A DNA stretch of 64,000 nt from Streptomyces diastatochromogenes. GTDB lineage: Bacteria > Actinomycetota > Actinomycetes > Streptomycetales > Streptomycetaceae. A program made the translations under genes and the position numbers. Below, one piece after another: positions 1 to 8,428 of this stretch. The first letter of the stretch is position 1; every line of letters starts with the position of its first letter. The stretch is from positions 89,704 to 153,703 of the forward strand of contig NZ_MCGQ01000049.1 in the NCBI RefSeq assembly GCF_002242805.1, read 5' to 3'. The notes beneath the pieces were generated by a model. It saw only the letters and a program-made list of their open reading frames with translations. It searched no databases and was not told where the DNA came from.

Positions 1-1227
1 GCCTGGCCGGTGTGGGCGGCCGCCGTCTGGATCGCCGGCGAAGCGGTACGCGCGCGCGTGCCCTTCCGGGGCTTCCCCTGGGGCAAGATCGCCTTCGGCC
101 AGGCGGACGGCGTCTTCCTGCCGCTCGCCGCGGTGGGCGGCACCCCGGTGCTCGGCTTCGCTGTCGGCCTGTGCGGATTCGGCCTGTACGAGGTGGGGCG
201 CCTGATCGTCGAGCGCCGCCGCACCCAGACCCTCCGCCGTGGGGCCGCGGCCGCCGCGCTGCTGAGCGTCGCCGTACCGGTGGCGGCAGCGGTCGCCGCC
301 CAGCCGCTGGTGAGCGACAAGGCCGAGGACGGCACCGCGACCGTCGCGGTCATCCAGGGCAACGTGCCGCGCGCGGGCCTGGAGTTCAGCGCCCAGCGGC
401 GGGCGGTCCTCGACTACCACGCGCGCGAGACCCTCAAGCTCGCCGCCGACATCAAGGCGGGCAAGGTCGCCAAGCCCGACTACGTGCTGTGGCCGGAGAA
501 CTCCTCCGACATCGACCCCTTCACCAACTCGGACGCGGCCGCTGTCATCGACGAGGCCGCCAAGGCCGTAGGGGTGCCGATCTCGGTCGGCGGGGTCGTC
601 GAGAGGGACGGCAAGCTGCTCAACGAGCAGATTCTGTGGGACCCGGTCAAGGGACCGACGCAGACCTACGACAAGCGGCAGGTGCAGCCGTTCGGCGAGT
701 ACCTCCCGCTCCGCGGGCTCGTCGGCGCGATCAACAAGAACTGGACCAGCATGGTCCGCCAGGACTTCAGCCGGGGCAGCAAGCCGGGCGTGTTCGACTT
801 CGACGGCGCCAAGGTCGGCCTCGCCACCTGCTACGAGGCCGCCTTCGACTGGGCCGTGCGGGACACCGTCACGCACGGCGCGGAGATGATCTCCGTGCCC
901 AGCAACAACGCCACCTTCGACCGCAGCGAGATGACCTACCAGCAGCTCGCCATGTCTCGCATCCGCGCCGTCGAGCACAGCCGGACTGTGACCGTGCCGG
1001 TGACCAGCGGCGTCAGCGCGATCATCATGCCGGACGGGAAGATCACCCAGAAGACCGGCATGTTCGTGCCCGCCTACCTCGTCCAGAAGGTCCCGCTGCG
1101 CACCTCCGAGACGCCCGCGACCAAGCTGGGCATCCTGCCGGAGATCGCCCTGGTCCTGGTTGCCGCGGGTGGGCTCGGCTGGGCGATCGGGTCAGGGATA
1201 CGGGCCCGGCGCGCGGGTGACGCGTAG
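1..1227 (+). CDS. lnt: Apolipoprotein N-acyltransferase, 3' part (5' end outside window)
   Basis: Transfers an acyl chain from phospholipid to the N-terminal cysteine of lipoproteins, in the cytoplasmic membrane. The frame is open to base 1, so the gene starts upstream and its first membrane helices are missing. Visible are the end of the membrane portion, then a nitrilase-fold domain with the expected catalytic triad: Glu in LWPENSSD (codon 496-498), Lys in TYDKRQVQPFGEY (673-675) and Cys in LATCYEA (829-831). A last hydrophobic helix (about 1135-1200) precedes an Arg-rich tail. The triad and the PFGEYLPLR motif are diagnostic of the family. A hairpin lies just downstream. Confidence 0.95.
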   Translation, partial: AWPVWAAAVWIAGEAVRARVPFRGFPWGKIAFGQADGVFLPLAAVGGTPVLGFAVGLCGFGLYEVGRLIVERRRTQTLRRGAAAAALLSVAVPVAAAVAAQPLVSDKAEDGTATVAVIQGNVPRAGLEFSAQRRAVLDYHARETLKLAADIKAGKVAKPDYVLWPENSSDIDPFTNSDAAAVIDEAAKAVGVPISVGGVVERDGKLLNEQILWDPVKGPTQTYDKRQVQPFGEYLPLRGLVGAINKNWTSMVRQDFSRGSKPGVFDFDGAKVGLATCYEAAFDWAVRDTVTHGAEMISVPSNNATFDRSEMTYQQLAMSRIRAVEHSRTVTVPVTSGVSAIIMPDGKITQKTGMFVPAYLVQKVPLRTSETPATKLGILPEIALVLVAAGGLGWAIGSGIRARRAGDA

Positions 1228-1238
1228 CCATACGTCCG

Positions 1239-1266
1239 CAGTCCGCCCAGGGAATCCCGCGGACTG
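1239..1266 (+). terminator. Hairpin after lnt
   Basis: Perfect 8-bp inverted repeat CAGTCCGC / GCGGACTG with a 12-nt loop, 12 nt after the lnt stop. There is no U-tract, as usual for Streptomyces terminators. It could reduce readthrough into the Nudix gene. Confidence 0.5.
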
Positions 1267-1281
1267 AGGGAACCGGCCCGT

Positions 1282-1287
1282 TAGGGT
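1282..1287 (+). promoter_or_regulatory. -10 box of a leaderless promoter for the Nudix gene
   Basis: TAGGGT ends 7 nt before the ATG at 1295 and there is no ribosome binding site. This geometry (TANNNT 6-8 nt before the start codon) is typical of leaderless actinobacterial transcripts. The box sits inside a GGAACCG / CGGTTCC inverted repeat that ends at the start codon. Confidence 0.55.
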
Positions 1288-1294
1288 CGGTTCC

Positions 1295-1774
1295 ATGGCT
1301 ACTCCCGACTTCATCCGTACCATCAGGGCCTCGGCGGGCCACCAACTGCTCTGGCTCCCCGGGGTCAGCGCCGTCGTCTTCGACGACCAGGGCAGGATCC
1401 TGCTGGGGCAGCGCGCGGACAACCACCGGTGGGCACTGCTCTCCGGCATCCCGGAGCCCGGTGAGCAGCCGGCCGCCGCCATCGTGCGCGAGGTGTACGA
1501 GGAGTCAGCCGTACGGTGCGTCGCCGAACGGGTCGTCATGGTGAAGTCCGGGGACCGGATCACGTACGGCAACGGCGACGTCTGCCAGTTCATGGACATC
1601 ACCTTCCGCTGCCGGGCCGTCGGCGGCGAGGCACGGGTCAACGACGACGAGTCGCTGGCCGTCGGCTGGTTCGAGGTGGACGCGCTGCCGACGATGGACG
1701 AACACCAGCTGATCCGGATCAAGCAGGCCCTGTCCGATGAACCCACATGGTTCGACACCACGAGTTTTGAATGA
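1295..1774 (+). CDS. Nudix hydrolase
   Basis: 159 aa. Hydrolyses a nucleoside diphosphate linked to another moiety; the substrate cannot be read from sequence. A canonical Nudix box is present, running from GIPEPGEQ through AIVREVYEES (about residues 50-73), with the Mg-binding REVYEE glutamates intact. Length is normal for a single-domain Nudix protein. The start is fixed by the leaderless -10 box just upstream. It is transcribed in the same direction as lnt and the following dehydrogenase but has its own promoter. Confidence 0.9.
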   Translation: MATPDFIRTIRASAGHQLLWLPGVSAVVFDDQGRILLGQRADNHRWALLSGIPEPGEQPAAAIVREVYEESAVRCVAERVVMVKSGDRITYGNGDVCQFMDITFRCRAVGGEARVNDDESLAVGWFEVDALPTMDEHQLIRIKQALSDEPTWFDTTSFE

Positions 1775-1785
1775 AGTATGGGGTG

Positions 1786-1801
1786 TGACCACATGTGGTC
1801 A
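1786..1801. promoter_or_regulatory. Perfect 16-bp palindrome, candidate operator of the dehydrogenase gene
   Basis: TGACCACATGTGGTCA is a perfect palindrome ending 15 bp before the -10 box of the next gene, so a bound repressor would cover the -35 region. The TGGT/ACCA half sites resemble GntR/FadR-type operators. The cognate regulator is not obvious; the adjacent PucR-type regulator is one possibility. Confidence 0.55.
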
Positions 1802-1816
1802 GGTAGGGGCGCTGCT

Positions 1817-1822
1817 TAGGGT
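1817..1822 (+). promoter_or_regulatory. -10 box of a leaderless promoter for the dehydrogenase gene
   Basis: TAGGGT lies 6 nt before the ATG at 1829 with no Shine-Dalgarno sequence. The surroundings (TTAGGGTCGG, then TTCC or CTC, then ATG) are nearly identical to those of the Nudix gene. Confidence 0.55.
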
Positions 1823-1828
1823 CGGCTC

Positions 1829-2629
1829 ATGACCCAGTCCAGCCCCCTGCCCGGCCCCCACGCACCCTCGCTCGACCTCGGCGGCCGTACCGCCCTCGTC
1901 ACCGGCGCCGCAGGCGGCATCGGCGGCGCCTGCGCGCTGCGGCTGGCGGCCGCCGGGGCCAAGGTGAGAGCCGTCGACCGGGACGCGTCGGGCCTGGACG
2001 CACTGGCCGAACGGGCCCGGGACCTGGCGGGCACCGTCGAACCGCACGTCCTGGACCTCACCGACCTGGACGCCGCCGAACACGCCGCCGCCGGCACCGA
2101 CGTCCTGGTCAACAACGCCGGGCTGCAGTTGGTGCGCCCCATCGAGCAGTTCCCGCCCGACGTCTTCCACACGGTGCTGACCGTGATGCTGGAGGCGCCG
2201 TTCCGGCTCATCCGCGGCGCCCTGCCGCACATGTACGCGCAGGGCTGGGGCCGGATCGTCAACGTGTCCTCCGTCCACGGACTGCGCGCCTCGGCCTTCA
2301 AGGCCGCCTATGTGGCCGCCAAACACGGCCTCGAAGGCCTCTCCAAGACGGCCGCCCTGGAGGGCGCCCCCCACGGTGTGACCTCGAACTGTGTGAACCC
2401 GGCCTATGTGCGCACCCCCCTGGTCGAGAAGCAGATCGCCGACCAGGCCCGGGCACACGGCATCCCCGAAGAGCGCGTCCTGTCCGACATCCTGCTCAAG
2501 GACAGTGCCGTCCAGCGGCTCATCGAACCGGAGGAGGTCGCCGAGGCCGTGGCCTACCTGTGCGGCCCGCAGGCGTCCTTCGTCACCGGTACCTCCCTGG
2601 TGATGGACGGCGGATGGACGGCCCACTGA
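1829..2629 (+). CDS. 3-hydroxybutyrate dehydrogenase (SDR family)
   Basis: 266 aa. NAD-dependent oxidation of 3-hydroxybutyrate to acetoacetate, in the cytosol. The Rossmann motif TGAAGGIGG lies near residue 26, NNAG near 94, the catalytic Ser in NVSSVHG and the YxxxK pair in YVAAKHG near 160. The GLQLVRPIEQFP and LLKDSAVQR segments are characteristic of the bacterial 3-hydroxybutyrate dehydrogenase clade. It has a leaderless start with a palindromic operator candidate upstream. It precedes a PucR-type regulator and faces an MHS-family symporter, which suggests uptake and oxidation of a short hydroxy or keto acid. Confidence 0.88.
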   Translation: MTQSSPLPGPHAPSLDLGGRTALVTGAAGGIGGACALRLAAAGAKVRAVDRDASGLDALAERARDLAGTVEPHVLDLTDLDAAEHAAAGTDVLVNNAGLQLVRPIEQFPPDVFHTVLTVMLEAPFRLIRGALPHMYAQGWGRIVNVSSVHGLRASAFKAAYVAAKHGLEGLSKTAALEGAPHGVTSNCVNPAYVRTPLVEKQIADQARAHGIPEERVLSDILLKDSAVQRLIEPEEVAEAVAYLCGPQASFVTGTSLVMDGGWTAH

Positions 2630-2705
2630 GCGGGCCGGCAGGGCCCGGCCGGAGAGTTTTCCACAGGCCCGACGGGTCGGGCGGCCGATGCGGAATCCTG
2701 TGACC

Positions 2706-4658
2706 ATGTCTCGCGATCACGTCCAGCCGGCCGAGCGCCCCACCACCGAGGGCGCCACCGGGGTGTCCGACGCCGGTGCGGGGGCCCCGTACCTCGAGCT
2801 GCTGGCCCGCGACGCCCCGGTGGAGGCGTACGAGCAGCCGGTGCTGCTCGCCCGCGCCGAGGGAGGGCCGGCCGACCGGATCGCCGCGCTGGAGCGCGCC
2901 AAGCTCCTCGCCCTGCGCGTGCGTTCGGAACTGGAAGGGCGCCGCCGGCGCGAGGCGGAACTGTCGGCGCTCTTCGAGACCGCCCACGACCTGGCCGGCC
3001 TCAGGGACCTGGACGCCGTCCTCCAGGCGATCGTGCAGCGCGCCCGCTCCCTGCTCGGCACGGACATCGCCTACCTCAGCCTCAACGACCCGGCACGCGG
3101 CGACACCTACATGCGCGTGACGGAGGGCTCGGTCTCCGCCCGCTTCCAGCAACTGCGCCTCGGCATGGGCGAGGGGCTCGGTGGACTGGTCGCCCAGACC
3201 GCGCGGCCGTACGTCACCGACGACTACTTCCAGGACGACCGCTTCCAGCACACCCTCTCCATCGACGCCGGCGTCCGCGACGAGGGCCTGGTCGCCATCC
3301 TCGGCGTACCGCTGATGCTCGGCCCGCACGTGATCGGCGTCCTCTTCGCCGCGGACCGGCGGGCCCGCGTCTTCGAACGCGAGCAGATCGCCCTGCTCGG
3401 CTCCTTCGCCGCGCTCGCCGCGGCCGCCATCGACACCGCCAACCTGCTCACCGAGACCCGCTCGGCCCTGGCCGGACTGGAGCAGGCCAACGAGATCATC
3501 CGGGACCGCAGCGCCGTCATCGAGCGCGCCTCCGAGGTGCACGACCGGCTCGCCGAACTCGTGCTGCGCGGCGGCGGAGTCCACGACGTGGCCGCGGCCG
3601 TGTCCCAAGTACTGGACGGAACAGTCGAGTTCACCGAGGCCGGTACGGCACCGGCCGAGCCGCTGGAGGCATCCCGCGCCGAGGGGCACGCCGTACGGCA
3701 CGACAGCGACTGGATCGCCGCGGTGACCGCCGGCGGCGAACTCCTCGGCGCGCTGGTGCTGCGCGGCCACCCCGGCCTGGACCCGGTCGACCAGCGCACC
3801 CTGGAACGCGCGGCGATGGTCACCTCGCTGCTCCTGCTGGCCCGCCGCTCCGCCGCCGAGGCCGAACAGCGTGTGCGGGGCGAGCTGCTGGACGACCTGC
3901 TGGACGCCCGCGACCGGGACCCGCGCCTGCTGCGCGAACGCGCCGCCCGGCTGCACGCCGACCTGGACGCCACCCACGTCGTCCTCGCGACCCGCCTCGA
4001 CGGCCCGGCGGCCGACGCCGACGAGGAGGCAGCCGCCCGCCGCCGCCTGTGGTCCGCCGCCTCCCACCTCGCCGCCACCCGGCAGGGTCTGGCCGCCGCC
4101 CGCGACGGCGGTACGGTCCTGCTGCTCCCGCTCGCCACCGGTGACACCGCCACGGACCTGGCCCGGCGCACCGCCCGCCACCTCGGCACGGCCGTCCACC
4201 AGCCCGTCACGGTCGGCGCCTCCGCCCCCGTCACCGACCTCGCCGCCCACCCCGACACCGTGGCCGCCGCCTACGCCGAGGGCCGCCGCTGCCTGGACTC
4301 GCTGCACCTCCTCGGCCGTGACGGAGACGGAGCGGCGGCCGAGGACTTCGGCTTCCTCGGCCTGCTCCTCGCGGGCGAACGGGACATCGGCGGCTTCGTC
4401 GACCGCACCATCGGCCCGGTCGTGGCCTACGACGAGCGCCGCGGCACGGAGTTGCTGCGCACCCTGGACGCGTACTTCGCCTGCGGGCTGAGCCCGGCCC
4501 GCACCAAGGACGCACTCCACGTGCACGTGAACACGGTCGCCCAACGGCTGGAGCGCGTCGGCCGCCTCCTGGGCGAGGACTGGCAGAGCCCCGCCCGCGC
4601 CCTGGAGATCCAACTGGCCCTGCGCCTGCACCGGTTGGCGGCACCGAGACGGCACTGA
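2706..4658 (+). CDS. GAF-domain transcriptional regulator with PucR C-terminal HTH
   Basis: About 650 aa. A GAF sensor domain occupies roughly residues 70-230 (LETAHDLAGLRDLD through the GVLFAADRRAR core), followed by a linker with a short coiled stretch and a PucR/CdaR-like output region. The C-terminal winged-helix (LLRTLDAYFACGLSPARTKD, then LHVHVNTVAQRLERVG) is the HTH_30 domain of this family. An in-frame ATG 18 bp upstream (2688) is an alternative start; neither has a strong ribosome binding site. By position it is a candidate regulator of the upstream dehydrogenase and/or the convergent transporter. Confidence 0.85.
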   Translation: MSRDHVQPAERPTTEGATGVSDAGAGAPYLELLARDAPVEAYEQPVLLARAEGGPADRIAALERAKLLALRVRSELEGRRRREAELSALFETAHDLAGLRDLDAVLQAIVQRARSLLGTDIAYLSLNDPARGDTYMRVTEGSVSARFQQLRLGMGEGLGGLVAQTARPYVTDDYFQDDRFQHTLSIDAGVRDEGLVAILGVPLMLGPHVIGVLFAADRRARVFEREQIALLGSFAALAAAAIDTANLLTETRSALAGLEQANEIIRDRSAVIERASEVHDRLAELVLRGGGVHDVAAAVSQVLDGTVEFTEAGTAPAEPLEASRAEGHAVRHDSDWIAAVTAGGELLGALVLRGHPGLDPVDQRTLERAAMVTSLLLLARRSAAEAEQRVRGELLDDLLDARDRDPRLLRERAARLHADLDATHVVLATRLDGPAADADEEAAARRRLWSAASHLAATRQGLAAARDGGTVLLLPLATGDTATDLARRTARHLGTAVHQPVTVGASAPVTDLAAHPDTVAAAYAEGRRCLDSLHLLGRDGDGAAAEDFGFLGLLLAGERDIGGFVDRTIGPVVAYDERRGTELLRTLDAYFACGLSPARTKDALHVHVNTVAQRLERVGRLLGEDWQSPARALEIQLALRLHRLAAPRRH

Positions 4659-4683
4659 CCGGCCCCCGCAGGGGGGGCCGGTC
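4657..4683. terminator. Bidirectional terminator hairpin
   Basis: Perfect 11-bp stem GACCGGCCCCC / GGGGGCCGGTC with a 5-nt loop, overlapping the stop codon of the PucR-type gene. It lies between two convergent genes (stops at 4658 and 4708) and can serve both. Confidence 0.75.
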
Positions 4684-4707
4684 CTCGGCTCGCGCCGTCC
4701 GCGCGGG

Positions 4708-6084
4708 TCAGGCAGACCGTGCCTCTGCCGCCGGACTCACGGCCGTCTGATCGCCGTCCCCGGCCTCCACCTGGGCGAGATCCCGGTGCCGTGTCTCCCG
4801 GGCCACCCCCACGGCGATCAGCGTCAGCACGGCGGCCGCGATCACGTACAGGGCGATCGGGGTGGAGCTGCCGTAGTCGGAGAGCAGCGCGGTGGCGATG
4901 AGCGGGGCGGGCGCACCGGCCGCCACCGAGGCGAACTGGGCACCGATGGAGGCACCGGAGTACCGCATCCGGGTGGCGAACATCTCGGCGAAGAAGGCCG
5001 CTTGGGGCGCGTACATGGCACCGTGCAGCACCAGTCCGACGGTCACGGCGAGCACCAGGTACCCGAACGAGCCGGTGTCGACGAGCGAGAAGAACGGGAA
5101 CATCCACAGCCCCACGCCGGCCGCGCCCAGCAGGTACACGGGCCGTCGCCCGACCCGGTCGGAGAGCGCGCCCCAGGCCGGGATCACGGCGAAGTGCACG
5201 GCGGAGCCGATGAGTACGGCGTTCAGCGCGGTCTGCTTGGAGACGCCGGCGGACGTGGTGGCGTACACGAGGATGAAGGCGGTGATGACGTAGTAGCTGA
5301 TGTTCTCCGCCATGCGGGCGCCCATGGCGACGAGCACGTCCCGCCAGTGGTGCCGCAGCACGGAGACGACCGGCAGCTTCTCGGCCTCGCCGGTCTGGCG
5401 CGACTCCGACCGCTCCAACGCCTCCTTGAAGACGGGTGATTCATCGACGGAGAGACGAATCCACAAGCCGACGATCACCAGCACACCGGAGAGCAGGAAC
5501 GGGATCCGCCAGCCCCAGGTGCCGAAGGCGTCGTCCGAGAGCACGGCGGTGAGCAGCGACAGCACACCGGTCGCCAGCAACTGCCCGGCGGGCGCCCCCG
5601 TCTGCGGCCACGCGGCCCAGAATCCACGCCGCCGCGCGTCCCCGTGCTCGGACACCAGCAGTACGGCGCCACCCCACTCGCCACCCAGCGCGAACCCCTG
5701 CACCAGACGCAGCGCGGTCAGCAGCACGGGCGCGGCGGCGCCGACGGTCGCGTGCGTCGGCAGCAGCCCGATGGCGAAGGTCGCCCCGCCCATCAGCAGC
5801 AGGCTCAGCACCAGCAACTTCTTGCGGCCCAGCCGGTCACCGTAGTGCCCGAACACGAGCGCCCCCAGCGGGCGGGCCGCGAAGCCGACGGCATACGTCA
5901 GAAACGACAACAGCGTCCCGACGAGCGGATCGGAGTCCGGAAAGAACAACTTGTTGAACACCAGCGCGGCGGCGGAGCCGTACAGGAAGAAGTCGTACCA
6001 CTCGATGGTGGTGCCGATGAGGCTGGCGGCGACGATGCGGGGGAGGTGGGACGGGGCTGGTGGAGCGGTTGCGGGCGACGACAT
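4708..6084 (-). CDS. MFS transporter, metabolite:H+ symporter (MHS) family
   Basis: 458 aa with 12 predicted membrane helices. MHS proteins import organic acids or zwitterions (citrate/ketoglutarate/proline-betaine type) with protons. Diagnostic features are the N-terminal LIGTTIEWYDFFLYG motif, the RPLGALVFGHYGDRLGRK loop and the LRLVQGFALGGEWGGA helix. The start is the ATG at 6084, with AGGAAG 9 nt upstream; a longer open frame to 6204 has no supporting site. The segment encoding residues 13-31 is duplicated at two other loci in the window. Genomic context suggests a short-chain acid substrate, but this is inference. Confidence 0.88.
   Translation of the reverse strand: MSSPATAPPAPSHLPRIVAASLIGTTIEWYDFFLYGSAAALVFNKLFFPDSDPLVGTLLSFLTYAVGFAARPLGALVFGHYGDRLGRKKLLVLSLLLMGGATFAIGLLPTHATVGAAAPVLLTALRLVQGFALGGEWGGAVLLVSEHGDARRRGFWAAWPQTGAPAGQLLATGVLSLLTAVLSDDAFGTWGWRIPFLLSGVLVIVGLWIRLSVDESPVFKEALERSESRQTGEAEKLPVVSVLRHHWRDVLVAMGARMAENISYYVITAFILVYATTSAGVSKQTALNAVLIGSAVHFAVIPAWGALSDRVGRRPVYLLGAAGVGLWMFPFFSLVDTGSFGYLVLAVTVGLVLHGAMYAPQAAFFAEMFATRMRYSGASIGAQFASVAAGAPAPLIATALLSDYGSSTPIALYVIAAAVLTLIAVGVARETRHRDLAQVEAGDGDQTAVSPAAEARSA
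5992..6047. repeat. Direct repeat copy A (candidate attachment site inside the transporter gene)
   Basis: This 56-bp segment of the intact transporter gene recurs in the same orientation at 16477-16532 (55/56 identical) and 28666-28721 (about 52/56). All three share GTCGTACCACTCGA at the left edge. Here the reading frame continues into the full transporter; at the other two sites it stops a few codons past the left edge. This is how a gene-targeting integrative element duplicates its target, with this copy at the intact (restored) gene. Confidence 0.6.
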
Positions 6085-6120
6085 CGGTACCACTTCCTGG
6101 CGTTCGACGGGGACGTTTGC

Positions 6121-6332
6121 GTGTCGCCACACCGTAGGAACGGGCAGGTGAGAGGCGTATGTGGTGGGGCACCATAGTTTTGGGCATGGGAGTGCGTGCG
6201 GCAACCATGGAGGTGGTGTCGGGGCCTCCGCGGTGGCCTCAACGAGGGCGCGAAGGGCGCTGCCCGAATTGCACTGTTTGGTAATGATTTGGAGGTGCCG
6301 TGCTGACTCCCGTGCTGGTTTGGTGCCGACTA
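6121..6332. repeat. Diverged repeat, 'left arm' (second copy at 50969-51180)
   Basis: About 210 bp resemble 50969-51180 with near-constant spacing. The best blocks are GTGTCGCCACACCGTAG here versus GTGTCGGCACACGGTAG there, and GTGCTGACTCCCGTGCTG in both. No gene is apparent inside. The GTGCTGACT / GTGCTGG motifs recur in the 'right arm' at 16308-16430, reminiscent of integrase arm-type sites. From here to 6870 I see no coding region. Confidence 0.5.
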
Positions 6333-6870
6333 CGCAGCGTAGAAGTCTGACATGGACCGCAGATCGGGCGTCGCAGTGGCGGGTTGGCCTGCGGGGCGCA
6401 CTGCTCTCGGGCCGCGGCTCACGCGAAGCCCCGGAGTTGTAAGCGCCTTGCTTGGATGGCCCGTCGACACCTCTACTACTTAGTGGCCGGGTCGAAAAGC
6501 GCCACTCCTGCTGGGCCGCCGCTCAGCGCCAAGAAGCAGTCGAAGCCGGATAGGGGTGCCGCTGGTGCATCGCTCGCGCCCCGGCGTGACGTTGGCACCG
6601 TCTGGCACTGCGCTCTGCAGCCTCCTCTGGCAGGGGCTATCCGCTAGCCAGGCGCGACTTCCTGGCCCGGGCTGAACTCGGATCTGCATCCGGCCACGGA
6701 AAGCGAGACCGGCCGCGCGGGGGAGTAGCCACACGCCTTGAGCCGTGACGGTCCCACCTGGCACAGGTAGGCGGAACCGTCTTCTGGCGCCCACGTGATC
6801 CGAAACGATGCCGTTTGTGCAGGTGGGGGCCTTGTGATCCCGGTGCGTCGATGGTGTTCGTGATACGGGT

Positions 6871-7152
6871 GTGACAGAAATGGCGATGCAGACCCCTGGC
6901 TGGGTCGCCCCGATCACGCCCAGTACGCCGCCTGCTGCGCAGTCCCGTCGTCGCCCTGCGGGGAAGGTGGATTTGGGAGTGGATACGCACCGGGATGCCC
7001 ATGTGGCTGCGGCGCTCTCCGTGATGGGGACGGTGCTTGCCACCGGCGAGTTCCCGGCCACCGAGGCGGGATACCGCGATCTGACGAAGCGGGGCGGTGA
7101 TCGGGCCACTGCTGCCCAGGATCGGGCGTCGGGCCCGGCCCCCCGGGTGTAA
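6871..7152 (+). pseudogene. IS110-family transposase, N-terminal relic
   Basis: Open frame of 93 codons from a GTG. It contains the start of an IS110/IS1111-type DEDD transposase: KVDLGVDTHRDAHVAAALS, then FPATEAGYRDL, which matches the RuvC-like N-terminal domain with the first catalytic Asp. Homology stops at about codon 70, and the remaining domains (about 300 residues in the family) are missing. The last 20 codons look like random readthrough. A truncated insertion-sequence remnant. Confidence 0.7.
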
Positions 7153-7506
7153 GCGCCATCCTGACCGGGTGTGCCCTGCCGAAGAGGGGCAGGCCGCTTG
7201 ATGCACTCCGTACTCAGCGAGAAAGCACCGTGGCACCGCTGTGGATGCGGACCGCCGATGCCACCTCTTGGATCTGCTCCCGGACGTGTGACGGCGGGAA
7301 TCGGCGTACGGGTTCTCCAGTACCCCCTCACACGCCCTGCCTCAAGAGCGGGCGTGGCTGCCCGGCGGACTGGTCTGCCACCGTGCCCGCCACCAGCGGC
7401 TCGACCACTCCTATCTGGCAGCGCCGGTACGAGCCCACCAGGGCGCTTCTCAATTTCACTCCCCACCAGGTGCTCTGGCCGACCGGCGGTAGCGAGGGAT
7501 GAACGG

Positions 7507-7991
7507 GTGCCGCTCTGCTCGTTCGCGGTGCCGACCGGGGCGGTTCTCAATCTCTTCGGCAGCGGCGTCCATGCGCTGCGAACGCTGCGCGGATCGGTCC
7601 GGCCCAACCCCGTCACCTGGCTGCTGTGGGCCCTCGCACCGGGCGTGGCCTTCGCCGCCCAAGTCGCCTGCCACGCGGGCCTGCCCGCGCTCACCACACT
7701 CAGCGTGGGGCTCGGCCCGCTGCTGGTCTTCCTGTGCGCCCTCAGCCGCCCGGGGTTCCGAAGCGCCCGCCCGAGCCCGCCCGAACTCTGTTGCGCGGCC
7801 CTCTCCCTTGGCGCACTGGTCGGTTGGTGGATCACCACGGAGGCAAAGACCGCGCTCGCCCTGAGCATCCTGGCCGCCTGACCTTCACCACCGCAGGCTT
7901 CTCCTGCTACCTGCTGACGCTCTGCGGCACCCTGGTGATCCTGCTGTGGCGCCGGTCGGGCCAGTCCGGCCCTGGCACGCCCCCGCCCTGA
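7507..7991 (+). pseudogene. Integral membrane protein, internally deleted and frameshifted
   Basis: From the GTG at 7507 the frame encodes hydrophobic helices with the motif LRGSVRPNPVTWLLWALAP and then GLGPLLVFLCALS, typical of a conserved bacterial membrane family of unknown function. The frame ends at 7881. The expected C-terminal helix (LTFTTAGFSCYLLTL) continues at once in another frame to 7991. Compared with my memory of the family, roughly 50 residues between these blocks are missing. The gene is dead but keeps both ends. Confidence 0.6.
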
Positions 7992-8186
7992 CTGTGAGTG
8001 GTGCCCGGCACGTCCTCGGACAGGGGCACCGCTCACCTCTGGGTGCCCCCGGCCCTCAGCAGCCGCACCGAGCCCTCGCCCGCGCCAGGTGCCGATCATG
8101 TGGACGGGCGCGGCCCAGTCGATCCGTTCCGCAGATCCGCAGCCGCTCCTTACCACGTCTCAGCTCGGGTCATAGCCGGGTCCCGA

Positions 8187-8428
8187 CGCGATTCGGCCTG
8201 GTCGATGCGGATGGCAAGTCCAAGTTCATGCCCCGCAGCCTGCGCACTTTCTTCGCCTCGACTGCCTTGGCCCAGGGTGTCCCGAGCCACGAGGTCTCGG
8301 GCTGGCTGGGCCACTGGTCGGTCAAGACCACCATCAACATCTATGGGAAGCCGGATGTAGAGGATCTTCGCGGAGCCGCCACCACATGGGATGGCCGGTA
8401 CGGGGCTGCACAGGGGGAGGAGGCGTGA
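8187..8428 (+). pseudogene. Tyrosine recombinase (phage-type integrase), C-terminal relic
   Basis: About 80 codons match the end of a tyrosine-recombinase catalytic domain: PRSLRTFFASTALAQGVPSH, EVSGWLGHWSVKTTINIYGK, then a short tail. The H/R box Arg, the GH in WLGH and the nucleophilic Tyr in NIYGK are present. The N-terminal arm- and core-binding domains and the first catalytic Arg are absent. Upstream sequence in this frame is not integrase-like. It lies 2.1 kb inside repeat copy A, where an element's integrase would be expected. Confidence 0.7.

Noticed and set aside
2583..4655. 690-codon minus-strand frame opposite the PucR-type regulator
   Set aside because: Gly/Ala/Val-rich antisense shadow of a high-GC gene.
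6480..8156. 558-codon open frame on the minus strand
   Set aside because: Composition-driven Arg/Gly/Pro-rich translation; covers the IS110 and membrane-gene relics read on the other strand; no domain or start signal.
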